Source of the DNA: Prochlorococcus sp. AG-363-N16
GTDB lineage: Bacteria; Cyanobacteriota; Cyanobacteriia; PCC-6307; Cyanobiaceae
DNA: 40,049 bases
Assembly: GCA_003280135.1 (NCBI GenBank)
Contig: QCFW01000009.1
Span: 1-40,049, forward strand
Direction: 5' to 3'
The position numbers and the translations under genes are program-made. The notes beneath the pieces were generated by a model. That model worked only from the letters and a program-made list of their open reading frames with translations, was not told the DNA's origin and did no database searches. This document shows positions 34,493-40,049 of this stretch, piece after piece. Numbering within the stretch: position 1 is the stretch's first letter; the number at the start of each line of letters is the position of its first letter.

Positions 34493-36088
34493 CTACTCAT
34501 AAGAGTTATTAATTAGAACTTTTATGCTGAATCCAGTAATTTCTTCTACTATTCGAGAGCATTGTTTCAAACTCCATTTTTCTAAACTTAGATTTTGATT
34601 TCTTTTCTCTGAAACCAACTCTATTTTTAGCTCATTAGATTCCAACGATAGATTTACACTTGAGATAACAGGTTCGGGACGTTTGTTAATTGACGTTGCC
34701 AAGCGCAAAATTAATGACATCTCTGAAACAGTATTTCTATTTTCTTTTGATCTCAATTCTTGCCAGCATTCATGACGTTTTTTAGGTAAGCTTTTTCGAT
34801 GGTATCTAACAATAGCGGCAACCATCATATGTTCCGCTTGAGAGTATCCTAATAGCTCGCCATTTCTTATCAAATACCAAGAATGTTTGTGATAAGCACT
34901 TGAATTTATATGCCGACCACATGAATGCAATATTGCAGCTGCCCATAAAAGCTCACGCCCTTCACCTTTATCATTATGCAAAATGCCTTTAGACTTATCG
35001 TAAATAGAAAGTGCATTATCAGCTACACTCTCAGAACGTTTTGTATTAACTCTAAAACGTTGAGCCTGGTGCAAAACAGTTCTTTTTCTAATACTCGCCT
35101 GTAAGCTAAAACGATTCTCTAATAGGCCTTCACGCAGCATCCAGTCAACAACCAACCCTTCTCTTAACGCCCTCTCACTCAAAACAATCTCGTCAACACC
35201 TAGCATCTCTATTGCTACTTGCATAATTAGAGCGCCTGGTAAAATAATTTCTGAACGTCTATCACTAATCGACGAGATCTTACGCTTCTCGTCAGGAGTC
35301 ATCTTAAGAAGCTTTTCAACTACCTTATCTAAGCAATTCTTTGAAAACTTGGATCCATGTGCTTTTAGTCCACTTGTATTCTGCATATCAGCAACTAATG
35401 AACCAATCGCAGTAGCAGTACCACTTGTAGCGACCATTAATGGTTTCTCGCCTGGATTAATCCTTTTTAAAACCTTATCTACAGCAGGCTCTAGTGATCC
35501 TTGAATAAATACACTTAAAAATTCTTTTCGATGCCGAGAAATTGGTTCGTCTTTTATAAAATCCCTTTGAAGCCTAACCGCGCCAACTCTTGTACTCGTC
35601 AATGCCCTTGCGTCTTTACTATCAGCAAGAATTAATTCTGTAGAACCTCCTCCTATGTCTATCAAAAAATGAGGGCGATCTCCAAATTGCATTCCTGAAA
35701 GAACACCTAAGTAAATCAACCTCGCTTCTTCTGCTCCACTGACGAGGTCAACATTCAAGCCAAGCTCTTCTTTTATTCTTGAGATAAAACTAAGCCCATT
35801 TGGAGCCTCTCTAACAGCACTTGTCGCTGCCACAATCAATTCCTGTACTTGATAGCTTAATGCAAGGTCTTTAAAACGTCTCAACACATCAATAACCCTA
35901 TTCATTGCAATCTCAGTCAGCAATCCAGACTCAATATCTCTTTCCCCAAGCCTAGTAGTTGATTTTTCAGCTAGATCAATAGTAAATGTCTGAAGCTCTA
36001 CATTTACTGAAGCAATAACAAGATGAGTAGAATTTGTTCCAATATCAATAGCCGCAATAGTGCCATTTCGTTTCTTCCTTCCTACCAT
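34493..36088 (-). CDS. ppx: Exopolyphosphatase (Ppx/GppA family)
   Basis: From the ATG at 36086-36088 the protein has 531 residues; the frame extends 15 codons further to a TTG, but the ATG directly precedes the conserved start and follows an AAAGGA. The two actin-like ATPase motifs are present (AAIDIGTNSTHLVIAS and FLIDIGGGSTELILA), followed by a C-terminal HD-type domain with HSCGRHINSSAYHKHSWYLI and EHMMVAAIVRYHRK. It degrades polyphosphate or pppGpp. The sequence cannot separate the two activities; Ppx is the usual cyanobacterial name. Confidence 0.92.
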   Translation of the reverse strand: MVGRKKRNGTIAAIDIGTNSTHLVIASVNVELQTFTIDLAEKSTTRLGERDIESGLLTEIAMNRVIDVLRRFKDLALSYQVQELIVAATSAVREAPNGLSFISRIKEELGLNVDLVSGAEEARLIYLGVLSGMQFGDRPHFLIDIGGGSTELILADSKDARALTSTRVGAVRLQRDFIKDEPISRHRKEFLSVFIQGSLEPAVDKVLKRINPGEKPLMVATSGTATAIGSLVADMQNTSGLKAHGSKFSKNCLDKVVEKLLKMTPDEKRKISSISDRRSEIILPGALIMQVAIEMLGVDEIVLSERALREGLVVDWMLREGLLENRFSLQASIRKRTVLHQAQRFRVNTKRSESVADNALSIYDKSKGILHNDKGEGRELLWAAAILHSCGRHINSSAYHKHSWYLIRNGELLGYSQAEHMMVAAIVRYHRKSLPKKRHECWQELRSKENRNTVSEMSLILRLATSINKRPEPVISSVNLSLESNELKIELVSEKRNQNLSLEKWSLKQCSRIVEEITGFSIKVLINNSYE

Positions 36089-36228
36089 TCCTTTCAAAGT
36101 TTCTTTGGCAGTCAATGGAAACCCCAATCCCAATATAAAGATTGAGCCTAGAGCATAGACACTTTGATATTGAAAAAGTAACTTTCTTAGTAATAGAGAA
36201 AAGTTTCTAAAAAAACTTTATCTTGGTA

Positions 36229-37104
36229 ATGTCCTTCCATATAACTCCAATCAAAAACTGGCTCAAACTTCTACGATGGGACAAACCTAGTGGAAGATTA
36301 ATACTTTTAATCCCTGCAGGATGGTCTCTATGGTTAGCACCATCATCACCACCATCATCTAGTTTATTTTTTTTAATAATTCTTGGAGGAATTTGTATTA
36401 GTGGTGCAGGTTGTATTGCTAACGATCTTTGGGATAAAAAAATCGACAAAGAAGTTGCTCGAACAAAGTTTCGTCCTCTAGCAACTGGATCTGTAAGAAC
36501 AACAACAGCAGGGTTTTTATTACTTATAACCTTAGCTTTAGGTTTATTGGCTGTATTAATGCTTCCAATATCTAGCAGAAACCTATGTCTCCAAATTTCG
36601 TCTGCTGCGTTAATACCAATACTAATTTATCCATCCTCTAAAAGATGGTTTAAATATCCTCAAGCTCTACTAGCACTATGCTGGGGATTTGCTGTTTTAA
36701 TACCATGGGCGGCAAGTGAGTCTTCTATAGAGCCAGGATGGGGACTAATTACATGCTGGATTGCAACCATGAGTTGGACTTTTGGATTTGACACGGTTTA
36801 TGCAATGCCAGACATGGAGGATGATAAAGAGTTAGGCCTAAATAGTAGTGCTCTAAACCTTGGTGAGAATGCAAAAAAAGTTGTTTCTATTAGCTATCTA
36901 TTAACATCATTACTTCTAGGAATTAGTGCTTTCTTAGCCAAAGTAAGTTTAATCTTCTGGCCATTATGGATTATCTCAAGTTTCGGGATGCAGCGAGAAG
37001 TCTTATTCCTAAAAAATCAAAACCAAGTATTTAAAAATCATTTTAAAAATCAAGTTTTATTGGGTTCATTAGTACTTCTAGGATTAATTTTAGCAAGAGC
37101 TTAA
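36229..37104 (+). CDS. ubiA: 4-hydroxybenzoate polyprenyltransferase (UbiA family)
   Basis: This membrane enzyme joins a polyprenyl chain to 4-hydroxybenzoate in plastoquinone synthesis. The 291-residue protein (ATG at 36229; a TTG two codons upstream is less likely) has the first Asp-rich motif NDLWDKKID and the second DTVYAMPDMEDDKELG, plus about eight membrane helices. RWDKPSGRLILLIPAGWSLW is the family's N-terminal signature. The LD-carboxypeptidase gene starts 3 bases after its stop, so the two are likely co-transcribed. Chlorophyll synthase has a different signature and is excluded. Confidence 0.93.
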   Translation: MSFHITPIKNWLKLLRWDKPSGRLILLIPAGWSLWLAPSSPPSSSLFFLIILGGICISGAGCIANDLWDKKIDKEVARTKFRPLATGSVRTTTAGFLLLITLALGLLAVLMLPISSRNLCLQISSAALIPILIYPSSKRWFKYPQALLALCWGFAVLIPWAASESSIEPGWGLITCWIATMSWTFGFDTVYAMPDMEDDKELGLNSSALNLGENAKKVVSISYLLTSLLLGISAFLAKVSLIFWPLWIISSFGMQREVLFLKNQNQVFKNHFKNQVLLGSLVLLGLILARA

Positions 37105-37107
37105 TAG

Positions 37108-38016
37108 ATGGTTTTTATAAATTCTGAAACCATTGCTAATCCACTTAAAAACAACGATCAATTTGATGTTGTTGCAGTAAGTTCTTTTATTGATCAACAA
37201 GAGGATTTATTAAATGGTTTACAGGTTCTTACTGAATGGGGCCTAAAATGTAGAAGCAACGATGTACTCGGTAAACATTGGGGGTATCTAGCAGATACAG
37301 ATTATAAAAGACATCAAAATCTACATACAAGCCAAGAAATACCTCTTAAGGCGTTTGCTCGTGGAGGCTGGGGAGCGGCAAGAGTATTGGAATTTGATCA
37401 ACCATGGAAACCCGGTTTCTTGGTTGGATTCTCTGATGTAAGCGCCATCCTTTTATCAAGACTTGCAGCAGGTTTTGATGGAGGAATACATGGTCCACTA
37501 ATTACTTCTCTAGCAAAAGAACCTGATTGGAGCAAGGATCGTTTAAGAGCACTGCTTTTTGGGGAGCCGATACCCGACCTGATTGGAGAAGGTTGGTTTG
37601 GGGGGATTGCCGAAGGGCCCTTAGTTATATGCAATTTAACTGTTGCCACTCACCTACTAGGTAGTAGACATATGCCAGAGCTCAAAGATGCGATTTTAGT
37701 ATTAGAAGATATTGATGAAGAACCATACAGGATTGATCGAATGCTAACCCAATGGCGACTATCAGGAATTTTGCAAAAATTATCAGGCATTGCATTCGGG
37801 AGCTTTAAAGGTTGTGAGACACAAGAAGAAGACAGTATTAAAACTTTTAAGCTGAATGAGGTTCTAAAAGACCGAACTATGGATTTAAACATTCCTGTTC
37901 TATCAAATCTCCCTATAGGTCATATAACTGGGAATGCAGCACTCCCGTTAGGAAAACAAGCAAGATTAAACGCAAATGATGGGAGCCTTAGCACTCACTT
38001 CGTTTGTCAAGAATAG
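37108..38016 (+). CDS. LD-carboxypeptidase (peptidase family S66)
   Basis: The 302-residue enzyme resembles muramoyltetrapeptide carboxypeptidase (LdcA), which trims the terminal D-alanine from cell-wall tetrapeptides during recycling. The S66 features are visible: [12 protein letters not shown] near 83-94, the nucleophile Ser109 in VGFSDVSA, a Glu near 200 in [13 protein letters not shown], and His272 in [14 protein letters not shown], giving the Ser-Glu-His triad. No signal peptide is seen, consistent with cytoplasmic recycling. Its 3' end overlaps convergent ispD by 29 bases. Confidence 0.92.
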   Translation: MVFINSETIANPLKNNDQFDVVAVSSFIDQQEDLLNGLQVLTEWGLKCRSNDVLGKHWGYLADTDYKRHQNLHTSQEIPLKAFARGGWGAARVLEFDQPWKPGFLVGFSDVSAILLSRLAAGFDGGIHGPLITSLAKEPDWSKDRLRALLFGEPIPDLIGEGWFGGIAEGPLVICNLTVATHLLGSRHMPELKDAILVLEDIDEEPYRIDRMLTQWRLSGILQKLSGIAFGSFKGCETQEEDSIKTFKLNEVLKDRTMDLNIPVLSNLPIGHITGNAALPLGKQARLNANDGSLSTHFVCQE

Positions 38017-38668
38017 ATTCTGCAATAGAAAGATCAAATGGTGTAGTAACTTTTATATTTGAAGGTGTAGATTCCAAGATTTTTACAGGCCACCCAAGTC
38101 GCTCAAAAAGAGACGCGTCATCGGTTACAGCCCAATTATTTTCAGTTGCTTTAATATGTCCCTCTTTAAGCCTAGGTACAGGGAAACCCTGTGGCGTTTG
38201 CGCCGCCCAAAGATGCGACCTATCTGGAGTATCTGTTATCACCCCGTTTCCATCTACTTTCTTAATCGTATCCACCACAGGAGTAGCTGCTATTACAGCA
38301 GTACCTTGCAGGGTTAATTCAGCGCATCTATCAAATAAAGATGGTTCTACAAGGCACCTGGCTCCATCATGAATCAGGACATGCTTAGCATCACGCGGCA
38401 AAGCATTGAGACCTCTCTGTACGGACTCTTGACGAGTATCCCCCCCATCGATCCATTGAACTGCAACGTGCAATTCATCAACTATTGACAAAATTAATTC
38501 TTTATCAACTGGCTGACCAACAATGCCAATCCAACCTATTGATTTGGCTGATTTTACTGACTCTAATGTCCAGGTTAAGATTGATTTCCCACTTACTTCT
38601 AACAACAACTTATTGCAATCAGCACCCATTCTCGTACCTGATCCAGCTGCAGCAATTAATAAATGCAA
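37988..38668 (-). CDS. ispD: 2-C-methyl-D-erythritol 4-phosphate cytidylyltransferase
   Basis: IspD makes CDP-methylerythritol in the MEP pathway that supplies carotenoids, phytol and quinone tails. I place the start at the TTG at 38666-38668 (226 residues, [16 protein letters not shown]) because GAGGA sits 8 bases upstream and the family begins here; a TTG five codons earlier is the alternative. The CTP-binding [25 protein letters not shown] and the late [17 protein letters not shown] are present. The 3' end overlaps the LD-carboxypeptidase gene. Confidence 0.94.
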   Translation of the reverse strand: MHLLIAAAGSGTRMGADCNKLLLEVSGKSILTWTLESVKSAKSIGWIGIVGQPVDKELILSIVDELHVAVQWIDGGDTRQESVQRGLNALPRDAKHVLIHDGARCLVEPSLFDRCAELTLQGTAVIAATPVVDTIKKVDGNGVITDTPDRSHLWAAQTPQGFPVPRLKEGHIKATENNWAVTDDASLFERLGWPVKILESTPSNIKVTTPFDLSIAESILDKRSEC

Positions 38669-38676
38669 TGCCTGGT

Positions 38677-38681
38677 TCCTC
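38677..38681 (-). promoter_or_regulatory. Ribosome binding site deciding the ispD start
   Basis: GAGGA on the minus strand (TCCTC on plus) precedes the TTG at 38668 by 8 bases. It overlaps the alternative upstream TTG, which it could not serve. Confidence 0.55.
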
Positions 38682-38784
38682 AAAAAAGAAGTTTTACGTA
38701 TTTATCATCCACTATTTTCACGACTTAAAGTTTGATTAGATAACACATTAATACGTACCATTAAATCAAGAAATCATAAACACA

Positions 38785-39537
38785 ATGACTTTATCTGGTC
38801 CAATCTCAGGTCAAACTGCTCTTATCACTGGAGCAAGTAGAGGAATCGGTAAAGCAATTGCTCTAAATCTTGCTGAAGCTGGTGCTGAAGTTGTTGTGAA
38901 TTATTCAAGTTCTCAAGCAAAAGCGCAAGAAGTGGTTGACTTGATAGAAAAGCTTGGAGGGAAAGCTTATGCCCTTAAAGCTAATATTTCTGATGAAAAC
39001 TCTGTAAATGGATTAATAAATGGAGTCTTAGAAAAAAGTGGGAAAATCGATATTTTGGTTAACAATGCCGGAATAACTAAAGATGGATTATTAATGAGAA
39101 TGAAAACAGAAGACTGGCAATCAGTAATAAATGTCAACTTAACTGGTGTATTTCTTTGTACCAAAGCTGTTGCAAGACCAATGTTAAAACAAAAAAAAGG
39201 TCGGATTATTAATATCACTTCTGTTGTAGGACTAATGGGTAATGCAGGTCAAGCAAACTATGCTTCAGCGAAAGCTGGGGTAGTTGGTCTTACAAAAAGC
39301 TCTGCTAAAGAATTTGCAAGTAGAGGCATTACGGTCAATGCAGTAGCACCAGGTTTTATAGAAACTGATATGACCAAAGATCTTGATCCAGAACCAATAC
39401 TTTCGGCAATTCCATTAGGCTTTTTTGGAAGCCCAAGCCATATTGCTGGCACAGTTAAATTTCTAGCGAGTGATCCTGCTGCGGAATATATAACAGGTCA
39501 AATTTTGCAGGTAGATGGAGGAATGGTCATGAGTTAG
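38785..39537 (+). CDS. fabG: 3-oxoacyl-ACP reductase
   Basis: FabG reduces 3-oxoacyl-ACP with NADPH in each fatty-acid elongation round. The 250-residue protein has the Rossmann motif TGASRGIGKAIA, NNAG at the expected place (ILVNNAGITKDGLLMRM), the catalytic Ser in INITSVVGLMGNAGQ, and YASAKAG for Tyr and Lys. GRIINITSV and the ending GQILQVDGGMVM are typical FabG. It is divergent from ispD over about 116 bases and is followed by a gene-poor stretch. Confidence 0.94.
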   Translation: MTLSGPISGQTALITGASRGIGKAIALNLAEAGAEVVVNYSSSQAKAQEVVDLIEKLGGKAYALKANISDENSVNGLINGVLEKSGKIDILVNNAGITKDGLLMRMKTEDWQSVINVNLTGVFLCTKAVARPMLKQKKGRIINITSVVGLMGNAGQANYASAKAGVVGLTKSSAKEFASRGITVNAVAPGFIETDMTKDLDPEPILSAIPLGFFGSPSHIAGTVKFLASDPAAEYITGQILQVDGGMVMS

Positions 39538-39941
39538 CTTTCAAGTTTGTGGATTGAATAATATCTACTTAAAACTTAAATATATTCTCCTGCAATGAGT
39601 CTCACAATCATGTGTCTACAGGAGGAGCAATCTTATTCCTAGAAAATGAAACTTTTAAAATCTGGCACTCAGAGAAATAAAATTTACCCTTATTAAATTA
39701 TTGCTTGCGGTAGGCAGTAACAGATGGATGCAGTTTTTTAATCACCATAATCTCTCTATTAAAAAGGCAGTTAATTAGTGAGCTGTAAAGATTAAAACTA
39801 TTTGATATAAGAAGCTTGCCCTAACCGTGAGTAACCAAGCACAAGGGATCTAAATGGCAATAAAAATACCTCACAACTTGCTGTTATTCAATGTTTAATC
39901 ATAGAACTCTTGATGTGCTCCTATTCAATCTGAATTCCTAA
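39538..39941. other. Gene-poor stretch after fabG
   Basis: In these 404 bases I find only micro-ORFs of under 20 codons. CTCCTG (about 39588) and CAGGAG (about 39618) form a 6-bp inverted repeat around a long 25-base spacer. A T-run at 39735-39740 has no clear stem before it. No tRNA fold, CIRCE element or CRISPR pattern is visible. The stretch could hold the 3' untranslated region of the minus-strand repeat gene. Confidence 0.4.
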
Positions 39942-40049
39942 CTAAGCTCCGCCTTCCACGTCAAAACCTAGATCCTCTCTCACGCTCAAACCTAGATCCT
40001 CTCTCACGCTCAAACCTAGATCCTCTCTCACGCTCAAACCTAGTTCCTC
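39942..40049 (-). CDS. C-terminus of an octapeptide-repeat protein, cut by window edge
   Basis: On the minus strand the frame is open from the window edge to a TAG at 39942-39944, covering 35 codons. It reads EELG, then three exact copies of LSVREDLG, then FDVEGGA and stop. A 24-bp unit divisible by three and a distinct non-repeat tail before the stop favour real coding. The plus strand is also open through the repeats (LDPLSRSN) but has no start codon or natural end here. I do not recognise the protein; the rest lies outside the window. Confidence 0.5.
   Translation of the reverse strand, partial: EELGLSVREDLGLSVREDLGLSVREDLGFDVEGGA
39967..40049. repeat. 24-bp tandem repeat at the right edge
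   Basis: Three identical copies (39967-39990, 39991-40014, 40015-40038) are followed by 11 bases of a fourth carrying one change (A to T at unit position 6). The array continues beyond the window, so copy number is unknown. The sequence just to the left (CCACGTCAAAA) resembles a degenerate unit end. Confidence 0.95.

Noticed and set aside
36335-36365. CATCATCACC-type triplet run inside ubiA
   Set aside because: It encodes a short Ser/Pro loop and is imperfect; ordinary low-complexity codons explain it.
39600-39710. AGGAGGAG followed by short ATG frames
   Set aside because: The nearest downstream ATG is too far for the site to serve it, and the frames are only 15-16 codons.
39960-40049. CRISPR-like array
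   Set aside because: The repeats are directly adjacent with no spacers and the unit length is a multiple of three, so it is a tandem repeat.

Overview
The window looks like a core stretch of a marine Prochlorococcus chromosome, or a very close picocyanobacterium. It is AT-rich and gene-dense, with short intergenic gaps and frequent TTG/GTG starts. It carries oxygenic photosynthesis genes (psaF-psaJ, petC-petA, a single-helix hli) and a cyanobacterial primary sigma factor. Several proteins belong to families I associate mainly with cyanobacteria. The hli gene, the small genome style and the moderately low GC fit Prochlorococcus better than Synechococcus. I cannot name a strain or clade from the sequence alone.

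Layout. 1-3.4 kb: the 5' part of priA (minus), a 384-base intergenic region with a strong plus-strand intrinsic terminator, rpoD/sigA and hemC. 3.4-5.6 kb (minus): ppa and an M32 carboxypeptidase. 5.6-9.3 kb (plus): YjbQ-like protein, pterin carbinolamine dehydratase, a His-rich CobW/G3E GTPase and a two-domain Fe3+-type ABC permease. 9.3-12.4 kb (minus): a YbhN-like membrane protein, larC and two proteins of unknown function. 12.6-15.0 kb (plus): exodeoxyribonuclease III and hemL. 15.0-18.3 kb (minus): SPFH protein, a 66-aa protein, YajQ, a DprA-like Rossmann protein and a BioD/DRTGG-like protein. 18.5-23.0 kb: an SDR enzyme, map (minus), rplS, tRNA-Trp, a 62-aa basic protein, tRNA-Asp and gltX. 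23.0-26.4 kb (minus): a CPA1-type antiporter, a DUF1643 protein, hli and tsaD. 26.4-27.2 kb: psaF-psaJ, the second a 44-aa gene. 27.2-34.4 kb: gmk (minus), an NFACT protein, a small membrane protein, tatC, a DUF3067 protein (minus), petC, petA, lgt and cobM. 34.5-39.5 kb: ppx (minus), ubiA, LD-carboxypeptidase, ispD (minus) and fabG. The right edge has about 400 bases without a recognisable gene, then the C-terminus of a minus-strand protein built from an octapeptide tandem repeat.

How the genes fit together. Several serve tetrapyrrole and photosynthetic metabolism: gltX (glutamyl-tRNA), hemL and hemC (5-aminolevulinate to hydroxymethylbilane), cobM (corrin ring), ubiA and ispD (plastoquinone and isoprenoid supply), psaF/psaJ and petC/petA. 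tatC sits beside petC, whose product has a twin-arginine signal anchor. Most of the window is housekeeping. I see no CRISPR array, insertion sequence, integrase or phage gene, and no clear new multi-gene system. The observations most worth checking are the octapeptide-repeat protein at the right edge, the priA-rpoD intergenic terminator with nothing obvious upstream of it, the in-frame extension of tatC without a normal start codon, the antiporter with a non-canonical ion-site motif, and the four exact repeats encoding a histidine-rich loop in the CobW protein.
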